61,655 nt of DNA. It comes from Shewanella sp. MBTL60-112-B2 (GTDB taxonomy: Bacteria; Pseudomonadota; Gammaproteobacteria; Enterobacterales; Shewanellaceae). Position numbers and translations under genes: made by a program. Shown here one piece after another: positions 1-7,870 of this stretch. Each line of letters opens with the position of its first letter. Positions within the stretch are counted from its first letter, which is position 1. The stretch is from contig NZ_BPFA01000031.1 of NCBI RefSeq assembly GCF_019655055.1, positions 1-61,655 of the forward strand. Direction: 5' to 3'. The notes beneath the pieces are model-generated. The model saw nothing but the letters and a program-made list of their open reading frames with translations. It was not told the DNA's origin and did no database searches.

Positions 1-35
1 GCATAAGAATAGTTAATCACCGACATGGAGTTCAC

Positions 36-1046
36 GTGACCAAACATCTGCTAGCCATCCTTCTAATTATTTTCTCATTTAGTTCTCAAGCATCCAATTT
101 GATCAATGATGAACGCGTTACAGAACAAAAAAACTGCTTTTCATGGCCGTTTACTGACTATGACTCTTGGCGTAGCGTCATGGAAAAGAAATTTAAAAGG
201 AAAATAAGCTCTGAGGAAAAGCTTAAACAAACTTTATCTCGTTTTGATTCGCGTTTTGGTAAGGAAAAGTTTGATCTTTATAAGGCTAATTTATCCTGCT
301 CTACATTTGAATATCTTGTAGATGGTAATGTCGTAAAGGGCTATATCATCAAGCCAATAGTATCTAGCGGTAAGTTGCCTGTGCTGATTTATAACCGTGG
401 CGGCAACGGTAACTTTGGTGGTGTTGTTTTCGGCGCCATGATGAATAATTTATTTCCTATCGCTAATGAGGGATTCGTGATTATTGGAAGCCAATATCGA
501 GGGACTTTTAATAGTGACTCTATCGTTCAGGATGAATTTGGCGGCAGTGATATCAATGATGTCATCGCATTAATGGATTTTATTCCTAGTATTGAAGGAG
601 CTGATGAGCAACGCATTGGGATGTACGGGGCGAGCCGTGGAGGTATGCAGACACACTTAGCGGTAAAAAAAGCTACTAATATAAAAGCGATAGCAACTAT
701 TTCAGGTCAATCTGATCTACTTAAAGGTCTTACTTACCGACCTGAAATGGAAAATGTGTATTTACACCGAATTCCAAACTATGAGCAGAATAAAGTCACT
801 GAACTTAACAAACGGTCGGTATTAAACTGGGTCAATGAATTATCACCCTCAATACCTATCTTACTTATACACGGTGATAATGATAAGCGAGTGTCTGTTA
901 AGCACTCAATGGATCTCGCCGATGCGTTATCAACGAACCAGATCCCTCACAAACTGGTGATCTACCCTGAAGATGATCATTTCTTGAATAAGAATAAAGA
1001 AACAGCTGAAAAAGAGCTGGTTAATTGGTTTAAAGACTATCTATAA
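36..1046 (+). CDS. Secreted alpha/beta hydrolase (prolyl oligopeptidase-like)
   Basis: 336 residues with a GTG start preceded by GGAG at 27-30. The N-terminus (about residues 1-19) is a hydrophobic signal peptide ending in an SQA-type cleavage site, so the enzyme is probably exported. The fold is the alpha/beta hydrolase of the S9 peptidase/esterase group. The nucleophile elbow GASRGG puts Ser at residue 200, HGDNDKRV carries the likely acid Asp283, and DDHF carries His315. An oxyanion-type YNRGGNG segment lies near residue 124. Substrate is unknown; a peptidase or an esterase is equally possible. A small membrane protein gene follows 38 bp downstream and may be co-transcribed. Confidence 0.85.
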   Translation: MTKHLLAILLIIFSFSSQASNLINDERVTEQKNCFSWPFTDYDSWRSVMEKKFKRKISSEEKLKQTLSRFDSRFGKEKFDLYKANLSCSTFEYLVDGNVVKGYIIKPIVSSGKLPVLIYNRGGNGNFGGVVFGAMMNNLFPIANEGFVIIGSQYRGTFNSDSIVQDEFGGSDINDVIALMDFIPSIEGADEQRIGMYGASRGGMQTHLAVKKATNIKAIATISGQSDLLKGLTYRPEMENVYLHRIPNYEQNKVTELNKRSVLNWVNELSPSIPILLIHGDNDKRVSVKHSMDLADALSTNQIPHKLVIYPEDDHFLNKNKETAEKELVNWFKDYL

Positions 1047-1084
1047 CCAATCACTCAAATGGATATATTCATAGCGGAGTCAAC

Positions 1085-1267
1085 ATGAAAACAAATGATT
1101 TGTCAAAATCTCGCTATTATTTTAGCGGATCGGTGATTATGTTTTTAGGCTTAATTTATAATCTAATCGAAAAAGATCTGTTAGGTAGTTTTAGCTTTTT
1201 ATTGTTATCGGTGATATCTCTATCTTTAGGTGTTATCAACAAAAGGGCTGCAACCGCAAAAGAATAA
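1085..1267 (+). CDS. Small two-helix membrane protein, unknown function
   Basis: 60 residues with an ATG start and a good ribosome-binding sequence (CGGAG) about 6 bases upstream. Two hydrophobic stretches (about residues 14-27 and 33-50) are separated by a short charged loop (EKDLLG), and the tail is basic. This suggests a small inner-membrane protein. No family is recognised. It follows the hydrolase gene closely on the same strand. Confidence 0.6.
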   Translation: MKTNDLSKSRYYFSGSVIMFLGLIYNLIEKDLLGSFSFLLLSVISLSLGVINKRAATAKE

Positions 1268-1304
1268 TCTTGCGCAAGTATTTTAAACAAAAAGCCACTT
1301 TAAA

Positions 1305-1337
1305 CAAAAGGCCACTTTGCTAAATAAAAGTGGCCTT
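1305..1337 (-). terminator. Rho-independent terminator of the radical SAM gene
   Basis: Read on the minus strand, an inverted repeat (AAGGCCACTTT with AAAGTGGCCTT, 7-base loop) is followed by TTGTTT. It lies about 65 bases beyond the stop codon of the minus-strand radical SAM gene. A second half-copy of the arm (AAAGCCACTTT) lies just beyond it. Confidence 0.7.
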
Positions 1338-1402
1338 GCTGTAGATTAGAGCGGCTATAGGCTAAAACGCATTCGCAACTAGCCGTTTAAGATATTCAGT
1401 GG

Positions 1403-3331
1403 TTAATCTGTTTCGATTAGATTGTTAATCGCTTTTGAGATCAGATCTTTCTTCATCTGAGTACGGGTAACTTTTTGGTTAAACCAGAAGCTCATCGGTT
1501 GGTCGAAGCCAATACCGTGCATGTAGTTGTAAATGGCTTTACGTAAGCCTTCGCCCAGCATTTCATGATCCGTGCCAGTTGGATCGGTAAAGTCGACATC
1601 ATTTTCAGCGAACAAGATCTCAGGACGCTCGGCTAGGGTGATGCCAAATTGCTCAGGATTGATACCAATTGGACTGTGGATCGTGGCAACAAAACGGTGC
1701 CAGTAGGCAGATTGAAAGCAACCTTGTTGCATCATCTGACGCACCATTTCAAGTGAGTCCACTGTTTCTTGCTCGGTTTGTGTTGGGAAGCCATACATCA
1801 AATAGGCGTGAACCAATATACCCGCATCGCTAAAAGCTTTGGTGACTTGGGCGACACGCTCAACACTCACGCCTTTTTTCATCAGTTTAAGCAGGCGATC
1901 AGAGGCAACTTCAAGACCACCGCTGACCGCGATGCAGCCAGAATCTGCTAGCAACTGGCAGCGGGCTCGACTAAAGGTTCTCTCAAAGCGAATATTGCCC
2001 CACCAGCTGATCACAACTTTACGTTCAATTAAGCGTTTTGCTAGTGCAAACAATAACTTTGGTGGTAAGGCTTCATCGACGAAGTGAAAACCAGTCTCGC
2101 CTGTTTCTTCGATTAACTGCTCAATTCTATCGACTAAAACATCGGCGCCGGCAGCGTCAAAACGGTCGATATAATCTAGACTCACATCGCAGAAGCTACA
2201 TTTACGCCAGTAACAGCCATGGGCGATGGTCAGCTTATTCCAGCGGCCATCACTCCATATACGGTGCATAGGGTTGAGCATTTCACATAAAGATAGGTAT
2301 TCACCCAATGGCAACCCATCGTATATCGGAGCGCCAACATCGGCTTGTGGAATATCGTGCAGCTCGGTGTTTTCATTGAAATGTACGAACTGCTCGCCGT
2401 TTTCATCTTCTGCGAGGAAATAGGTCCGTACTAAGTCATCGACCTCACGTTGTCCTTGCAGATATTCTAATAAAGTGATTAGAGGGCGCTCGCCATCATC
2501 GAGACAGATGAAGTCGACAAACTCAAACACTCGAGGATCTTTCAGCGCACGCAGCTCGGTATTGATAAAGCCACCGCCCATCACAATAGGGAGTTCAGGG
2601 TTAATTGCTTTACAGGTTTGTGCAATACGCAGAGCGCCAAGCATGTTACCAGGGAAGGGCACGGTCAAAGCGACCACACTCGGTTGAGTCTCTTCCAGAT
2701 ATTGTTCGACCAATTGCTCCAAGATCTCTGAGCTGAAGCTTGGCTCATCCATCAAGGTGTCGTAGAGGTTGTCAAAGCTTGGATTCGCAGCCGCGAGTTT
2801 CTCGCCATAACGGCTCACTTCAAAATAAGGATCAACTCCTTGGGTGATCACGTTAGACAGGTCGTTAATAAACAGCGTGGCTAGATATTTGGCTTTATCT
2901 TGTACGCCAAGGTTACCAAAAGCCGCTTGCAACACATCGCCTGAAACGGCTTCCATCTGTGCAATGGTGTCAAACGCTGGGCCTTCGGGTAAAAATCGGC
3001 GTGAGTTAATGCGTAGCGCCAGGCTTGGATCTTTGCCTTGTAAAAAACGAATAGCAGGTTCTACAGCTAAAAGGTAACGGTCAAATTCAGCGAGAAAGTT
3101 AAAGATAACATCAGGCAATTCATCGTCTTCAAAGTGCTCATAGTTCTCTTCAACATGTTGGCGAATAACCTCAAGCGCTGGCGCTGTCATCATCTCTAGA
3201 AATAGCTCAATCGCAGGATCTCGCTGCACCGCCTCATAACCACGAGAGCGTAAAAAACCGGTTAAATACGCTGTAGCCGGGTAAGGCGTATTTAGCTGGG
3301 TCATGGGAGGGGTCATTAGAAGAACGGTCAT
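1403..3331 (-). CDS. B12-binding-domain radical SAM protein
   Basis: 642 residues. The N-terminal third, followed by a segment with VMGGGFINTEL, resembles the cobalamin-binding Rossmann domain of class B-type radical SAM enzymes. The radical SAM core follows with the cluster motif CYWRKCSFC (CxxxxxCxxC variant: Cys, then KCSFC) at about residues 372-381, then SGGLEVASDRLL and the MYGFPTQTE strand typical of the family. ATG is preceded by AAGG at good spacing. It stands alone, with its own terminator downstream. The reaction is unknown; related proteins do methylations or ring rearrangements. The presence of B12 import and assembly genes 3 kb away fits a cobalamin-using enzyme, but that link is inference. 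Confidence 0.8.
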   Translation of the reverse strand: MTVLLMTPPMTQLNTPYPATAYLTGFLRSRGYEAVQRDPAIELFLEMMTAPALEVIRQHVEENYEHFEDDELPDVIFNFLAEFDRYLLAVEPAIRFLQGKDPSLALRINSRRFLPEGPAFDTIAQMEAVSGDVLQAAFGNLGVQDKAKYLATLFINDLSNVITQGVDPYFEVSRYGEKLAAANPSFDNLYDTLMDEPSFSSEILEQLVEQYLEETQPSVVALTVPFPGNMLGALRIAQTCKAINPELPIVMGGGFINTELRALKDPRVFEFVDFICLDDGERPLITLLEYLQGQREVDDLVRTYFLAEDENGEQFVHFNENTELHDIPQADVGAPIYDGLPLGEYLSLCEMLNPMHRIWSDGRWNKLTIAHGCYWRKCSFCDVSLDYIDRFDAAGADVLVDRIEQLIEETGETGFHFVDEALPPKLLFALAKRLIERKVVISWWGNIRFERTFSRARCQLLADSGCIAVSGGLEVASDRLLKLMKKGVSVERVAQVTKAFSDAGILVHAYLMYGFPTQTEQETVDSLEMVRQMMQQGCFQSAYWHRFVATIHSPIGINPEQFGITLAERPEILFAENDVDFTDPTGTDHEMLGEGLRKAIYNYMHGIGFDQPMSFWFNQKVTRTQMKKDLISKAINNLIETD

Positions 3332-3837
3332 AGCTTGCCTTTAAAATGTAAAACCTGAAAACACGGCTTAAATCTGAAGGGTTTGAAACGCTTCTCTTTA
3401 AACTGAGTGCGGTAGAAAATACCGCCGCCAAAAATAGCAATGGATTCTAGCAAATGTACTGGATAAACGCTCGCTAATTAGCTATTAAGATCAATCAAGC
3501 TGTGATAAATACTCAGCTTGACTCACTAGTTTTATGTAGATGAATGATTTTTATCTTAAGGTATTGTTTATCAGTGAAATTATCTATTATTAGTACTAAC
3601 AAATATGATAGATGAAACCTGTTATAAAGACGATAATCGGCTTGGTTAGCTTGTCGCAACGGTTAAACTGATAACAAAAAATGGCTGAGGATAACTCACT
3701 TTACATCAAGCAATCACATTGTTATTTTTTATAAAAATCAGATAAGTGCAGAACCATACTCGAGTTTCAGGGTAACAAGCTAATCGAATAGGCAATATTA
3801 GCGCTATTGCTAAGTCAAAATGGAGTTTACTTCTGTC
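3332..3837. other. Intergenic region with one hairpin, no gene seen
   Basis: About 500 bases of AT-rich sequence between a minus-strand and a plus-strand gene. It contains a perfect 8-bp inverted repeat (TCAAGCTG at 3495-3502 and CAGCTTGA at 3514-3521) with an 11-base spacer. It presumably holds the promoters of both flanking genes, but no convincing promoter hexamers were identified. Confidence 0.4.
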
Positions 3838-4059
3838 ATGCAAGTTAAGCTATTTACTAGAATACTAAAGCCAAAATTCAGCTTTTGGATGAAACCTCTC
3901 GAAAAACTTGATTGTGGTTTAGAGACCGATATAAATCATTGGTTAGCGTCAAATCCATCCATTGACGTTATATCAATAAAACAATCTCAAAGTGGTGGCT
4001 CATGGATCCCTTCGACTGTTGTTGTCAGCGTTTGGTATCAAATAAATACAGATGATTAA
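3838..4059 (+). CDS. Small hypothetical protein
   Basis: About 73 residues from the ATG at 3838; an in-frame ATG at 3820 would add six residues but overlaps the only GGAG sequence. The protein is soluble, with a basic N-terminus, an amphipathic centre (ETDINHWLASNPSIDVISIKQSQ) and a strand-rich tail ending SVWYQ. This is the shape of a small alpha/beta protein. No named family is recognised and no motif suggests a function. It stands alone between the radical SAM gene and a GNAT gene. Confidence 0.5.
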   Translation: MQVKLFTRILKPKFSFWMKPLEKLDCGLETDINHWLASNPSIDVISIKQSQSGGSWIPSTVVVSVWYQINTDD

Positions 4060-4214
4060 TAAACGGGAATGCAGCCCTAGGTCTTAGCTCACTAATATTA
4101 TGCTTATGAGCTATCTAGGTTGAATATTTTACCTACTAAATAGCATGTTGGCGCCTAAGTATTTAAGTTATCAACTTGTTCCCAATATTCACGCGTTAGT
4201 CTTCAGGAATTACA

Positions 4215-4718
4215 GTGGAAATTATTCTAAGAGACGCAGTACAAGATGATGTTCAGCAGCTTGCTCAAATCCATGTTAACTCGTGGAAATCTACATTTTC
4301 TGGTCTTATGCCTGACAAGTATATCAATGGCTATACGCTTTCTTCTCGTGTAAATGAATGGCAGAGTGTAATTCATTCGAGATCAGAGATTGTGGTGGTC
4401 GCAGAACGTGGCGGTATAGTGATTGGATTTATGTCTTATCGTGTCAATCCTGAAAACCTAGCAACGATAGAACTGTGTAAGCTTTACCTTTGCCCGAGCG
4501 CTTATGGTCAAAGGTTTGGTAGCAAGCTTTTAAATCATTTAAAACTTAGTGCCCAAGCTCAAGGAATGAAAGCGATTAGTCTCTATGTACTCGACAGCAA
4601 CAAAGTGGCAATTAACTTTTATTCTAAACATGGTTTCGAGTTTTCTGGTGGGTTTGTGTCTGTTGAATTTGAAGGTGCAGCCATTATCGATCTATTGATG
4701 ACCATCCGCCTCAAATAA
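4215..4718 (+). CDS. GNAT family N-acetyltransferase
   Basis: 167 residues with a GTG start and AGGA about 7 bases upstream. The fold order is that of GNAT enzymes: an N-terminal RDAVQDDVQQLAQIHVNSW helix, a central strand with VVAERGGIVIGF, the acetyl-CoA pyrophosphate loop after LYLCPSAYGQRFGSKLL (Q/RxxGxG-like QRFGSK) and a C-terminal NFYSKHGFEFSG beta-bulge segment. Full family length. It transfers acetyl from acetyl-CoA to an amine of unknown identity. A second, unrelated GNAT gene follows 101 bp downstream. Confidence 0.88.
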   Translation: MEIILRDAVQDDVQQLAQIHVNSWKSTFSGLMPDKYINGYTLSSRVNEWQSVIHSRSEIVVVAERGGIVIGFMSYRVNPENLATIELCKLYLCPSAYGQRFGSKLLNHLKLSAQAQGMKAISLYVLDSNKVAINFYSKHGFEFSGGFVSVEFEGAAIIDLLMTIRLK

Positions 4719-4819
4719 GCTGTAAGCCCCTAGAGCAGAGACTATTACGTCATAGTATATTTTAGCCTACAACTATCACCCTTTAATGGCTGTTATGCAC
4801 AATCAGGAGCGAAGTAGAT

Positions 4820-5227
4820 ATGGATTTTGAAGTTGAACTAAACGGCGAGATTGAAGAAGCCGAAATTGTAGCATTATACCGAGCCAACCAGTGGTCTTCG
4901 GCAGATAAACCTGAGCCGTTATTGCTTGCTTTACGAAACTCTCATACGCTCGTGACTGCGAGGTTGGATGGTGAGTTAGTTGGTGTCGGTAATGCAATCT
5001 CTGACGGTCATCTAGTGGTGTACTACCCTCATATGCTTGTTCATCCCTCGAATCATGGCCAAGGCATAGGCCGTAAAATGATGGAAGCAATGCAATCTGT
5101 CTACAGTGGTTTTCACCAACAAATGCTTACCGCTGATGCAGAGGCTGTAGAGTTTTATAAAGCGCTAGGTTTCGAGCGTGCAGGTAAAACTGAACCGATG
5201 TGGGTTTATTTAGGGACAGAGCATTAA
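4820..5227 (+). CDS. GNAT family N-acetyltransferase (short)
   Basis: 135 residues, short but complete for the family. It shows the acetyl-CoA-binding motif (HPSNHGQGIGRKMM, with the Q/RxxGxG/A core) near residues 74-87 and the C-terminal EFYKALGFERAG segment. AGGAG lies 11 bases before the ATG. Substrate unknown. It points toward the convergent B12-linked TIM-barrel gene. Confidence 0.85.
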   Translation: MDFEVELNGEIEEAEIVALYRANQWSSADKPEPLLLALRNSHTLVTARLDGELVGVGNAISDGHLVVYYPHMLVHPSNHGQGIGRKMMEAMQSVYSGFHQQMLTADAEAVEFYKALGFERAGKTEPMWVYLGTEH

Positions 5228-5309
5228 CTGAGGTTCAACATCAGTGTTGTGAGTTGATCTGCTCCAGCAGGTACCCAATGACGCGGTGCAAAGATTGTCA
5301 TTAATTTGT

Positions 5310-6368
5310 CTAGCCCAGAGCGGTAAGGTCATAATCTACATCAGACACATACTCAGACTTTCTTGTTGCGATACAAGCCCGCTGCATTGCTATGGCTCGA
5401 CTCCATTCGAATAGACTGTTTTGTGACACTTCATGGACAAGATAACTTGGATCCACCGTCTCAATTAGATTTACAAGCTCGACACTGTGAAAGCCATTAT
5501 GAGGGTCTAAGTGGCTGATGTGTTGCAGGGCGACATCAAACTGCTCCCAGAAACCATGACAGTTTTCATAGTGAGATTGTGTTAGAGAGGGAGAGCTAGT
5601 AGGTGGATTGCATGCGCTATGATGCGCACGGTCGCTTGGCTTAGTGTTTAAATTGCTATTTAGATGCAGGGTTTTAATCTCTTGGTTTAAATCGAGCTGA
5701 TGTAGGCGGCTCATTAAAAATGACAACGCTTGTGGTTCATTTCTAAGTTCTTGGTTAGTCGCCATCATGTGCCCAGTATCAAAGCAAATTCCACAGTTGT
5801 TATGGTTCACCATGTTTCTGAGTTGATCGTATTCGCATCGATTATCAAGCCTAAAACTCTGTTGCCACCACATATTTTCAAACAAGAGCCAGCCTTTAAA
5901 ATGACTTTTATTTAGGGCGAGATTGAGCAATTCACTGCAGGCATTGAGGGTATCGGTAAGTGTCCAAGGGAACTGCTGGCAAAAGACGTGTTCCATATTA
6001 CAGTCCATTGGGTGGAATACCACATAGGGGGCGTTAAGCTCGGCGGCTAGATTGAGCTGGCTCACCATTACATTCACGATATGGTTAGCGTCTGTGCCGC
6101 CGTAGAACTGCTTAACTGTTTGCCAGTTACCAAAAATCTGCAGTAGTCGTTTGCTATCGTTGTAAAGCAAGGGAGTTAAAATGGGAAAAGATTGCAGGTG
6201 AAAGCCGCCGACTAATTCAGCAGGAATATCATTAGCCTTGATCACCCCGTGGGGATAGATCTCAAAACCCGAAAGCTGCATATGACCCAGCCATTGCTGC
6301 GCGCTGTTCCATGTTTCGAACAGGTGGCCTGGTTTTGGGGTTACGGTGATATTGGCTAACTGCTGCAT
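5310..6368 (-). CDS. Xylose isomerase-like TIM-barrel protein in the B12 unit
   Basis: About 352 residues from the ATG at 6368, which has AGGA 6 bases upstream; an ATG at 6389 is an alternative. The pattern is that of AP endonuclease 2/xylose isomerase-like barrels: FHPMD, LLFENMWW, GICFDTGHMM and LHLNSN strand ends supply the His, Glu, Asp and His metal ligands typical of the fold. A Ser/Pro-rich insert (about residues 248-270) interrupts the C-terminal half. It is the last gene of the cobalamin unit, 107 bp after cobO on the same strand, so it may act in cobamide or lower-ligand metabolism. That role is inference; a sugar isomerase/epimerase is the generic alternative. Confidence 0.7.
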   Translation of the reverse strand: MQQLANITVTPKPGHLFETWNSAQQWLGHMQLSGFEIYPHGVIKANDIPAELVGGFHLQSFPILTPLLYNDSKRLLQIFGNWQTVKQFYGGTDANHIVNVMVSQLNLAAELNAPYVVFHPMDCNMEHVFCQQFPWTLTDTLNACSELLNLALNKSHFKGWLLFENMWWQQSFRLDNRCEYDQLRNMVNHNNCGICFDTGHMMATNQELRNEPQALSFLMSRLHQLDLNQEIKTLHLNSNLNTKPSDRAHHSACNPPTSSPSLTQSHYENCHGFWEQFDVALQHISHLDPHNGFHSVELVNLIETVDPSYLVHEVSQNSLFEWSRAIAMQRACIATRKSEYVSDVDYDLTALG

Positions 6369-6420
6369 TGCTTTTCCTTGAGATTGCAAACTGGCTCGAG
6401 TGTTAAAGTCAGCTTTCTTG

Positions 6421-6465
6421 ATTCACAGCCACTAAATTCACAGCTATTAAATTCATAGTCACTAA
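6421..6465. repeat. 15-bp tandem repeat, three copies
   Basis: Three adjacent 15-base units starting ATTCACAGCCACTAA, with later copies differing at a few positions, fill the gap between cobO and the TIM-barrel gene. Confidence 0.75.
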
Positions 6466-6475
6466 CTATAAGTCG

Positions 6476-7060
6476 CTACCAATCCAGTCCTTTACGCGCC
6501 ATTAGACCTTGATGAAAAGCATGTTTTTCTGGGCGAACTTCACTCACGGTATCGGCAAGTTCTTTAAGCTCACGGTGGGCGGCGCGTCCAGTGATGATCA
6601 CCGACATCTCTTTTGGTCTTTGTTTTAGCGTATCGAGGATGTCGTTAAGATCGAGAAAATCCCAAGTGATCATGTAGGTAAGTTCATCTAATAACACCAT
6701 ATCGAGCGATGGATCTTGTAGCCAAAGCTTAGCCTGTTGCCAAGCTTGTTCAGCCGCGAACTTGTCTTTAGCCTTATCTTCGCTATTCCAACTAAATCCG
6801 GTTGCCATGGTATGGAAGGGCACATTAAGCGATTCAAGCAGGTTACGCTCACCGCATTCTCCGACACCTTTAACAAATTGAACTACTGCCACTTTTTGCT
6901 GGTGGCCTAGAGCGCGTGTAATGGTGCCAAAACCTGCGGTGGTTTTGCCTTTACCATTTCCTGTGATCACCAATATTTGGCCGCGCTCTTCTTGAGCATT
7001 TTCCATCGCCTTTTCGACGTTTTGTTTATGTTGTTGCTGTTTTTTAGGGTGATAACTCAT
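6476..7060 (-). CDS. cobO: Cob(I)yrinic acid a,c-diamide adenosyltransferase
   Basis: 194 residues, the usual CobO/BtuR/CobA length. It transfers the 5'-deoxyadenosyl group of ATP to the cobalt of reduced corrinoids. The P-loop GNGKGKTTAGFG lies near residues 34-45; VAVVQFVKG, FSWNSED and LLDELTY (Walker B-like) follow in the family order, and the protein ends MARKGLDW. It is the penultimate gene of the minus-strand B12 unit, 36 bp after cobS. In a salvage pathway it adenosylates imported cobalamin or cobinamide before the kinase step. Confidence 0.95.
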   Translation of the reverse strand: MSYHPKKQQQHKQNVEKAMENAQEERGQILVITGNGKGKTTAGFGTITRALGHQQKVAVVQFVKGVGECGERNLLESLNVPFHTMATGFSWNSEDKAKDKFAAEQAWQQAKLWLQDPSLDMVLLDELTYMITWDFLDLNDILDTLKQRPKEMSVIITGRAAHRELKELADTVSEVRPEKHAFHQGLMARKGLDW

Positions 7061-7096
7061 TAGATTGCCTTTTTAGAAACATTTGCTTTAAAAGCA

Positions 7097-7870
7097 TTAG
7101 CTTGAAAGTGGGTTTTGAAAGTTATAAATCACTAAAGTGATTAAGCCTGTGATCTCTATGATCTGCTGTGTTGCGCCCAATGTATCGCCGGTGTAGCCTT
7201 GAATATGACGCTGCATTAACTTAATCATGGCGATAAAAACTCCTAGCCAAACCGCGATGAGTGTCAGGCTGCAGCCTAAAGGGAGTAACGTCATTGGTAG
7301 CGCACCACTAGCACAAAGGATTAACCGATTCGTGATGGGAAGTTTGGCGTCTTTTTGTGGCGTTTTATTATTGTCATCAGTCCTTGCATAAGGGAGGTAA
7401 ACCGCCACAAAACCTGCGATAGAACGGCTTGCTGCGTGACACGTAATTAAGGCGAGGCAGGCAATAACTAGCGGTAATTGACTCAGTGCGATAACTTTAA
7501 TGGCAAAAGAGCTCACCAGAGCTAATACGCCGTAAGTGCCAATTTGACTGTCTTTCATAATGGCAAGCTTGCGACTCCTTTCCCAGCCGCCTCCAAAGCC
7601 ATCACACAGATCCGCCAGACCATCTTCGTGAAATGCGCCTGTTAGTAATATGATTAACAGCAGAGTTAATACTACAGCTAACTCTTGTCCCATTAACGCA
7701 GTAAATGAGTAAAGCAAACCCGCTGCAATCACACCAATCCATAAACCAATAAAGGCAAACCAACGGCTAGATTTGGCAATGGCATCACTATCTTTGGCTA
7801 CCCATGTTGGCATGGGCAGCCGAGTTAGAAAACTTGCAGCAGCAAGAATAGCACCTATGTGACGCTTCAT
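7097..7870 (-). CDS. cobS: Adenosylcobinamide-GDP ribazoletransferase (cobalamin synthase)
   Basis: 257 residues, multi-pass inner-membrane protein. It joins adenosylcobinamide-GDP with alpha-ribazole (or its phosphate) to complete the nucleotide loop. The diagnostic segments are AASFLTRLPMP at the N-terminus, the metal-binding GAFHEDGLADLCDGFGGG near residues 80-97, KDSQIGTYGVLAL, and GYTGDTLGATQQI near the end. The start overlaps the cobB stop by 4 bases, which indicates translational coupling. Confidence 0.96.
   Translation of the reverse strand: MKRHIGAILAAASFLTRLPMPTWVAKDSDAIAKSSRWFAFIGLWIGVIAAGLLYSFTALMGQELAVVLTLLLIILLTGAFHEDGLADLCDGFGGGWERSRKLAIMKDSQIGTYGVLALVSSFAIKVIALSQLPLVIACLALITCHAASRSIAGFVAVYLPYARTDDNNKTPQKDAKLPITNRLILCASGALPMTLLPLGCSLTLIAVWLGVFIAMIKLMQRHIQGYTGDTLGATQQIIEITGLITLVIYNFQNPLSS

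Noticed and set aside
3234..3440. 68-codon minus-strand frame before the radical SAM gene
   Set aside because: Overlaps the gene start in another frame and has no family features.
4803..5090. 95-codon minus-strand frame opposite a GNAT gene
   Set aside because: The plus-strand GNAT has clear acetyl-CoA motifs; the minus frame does not.
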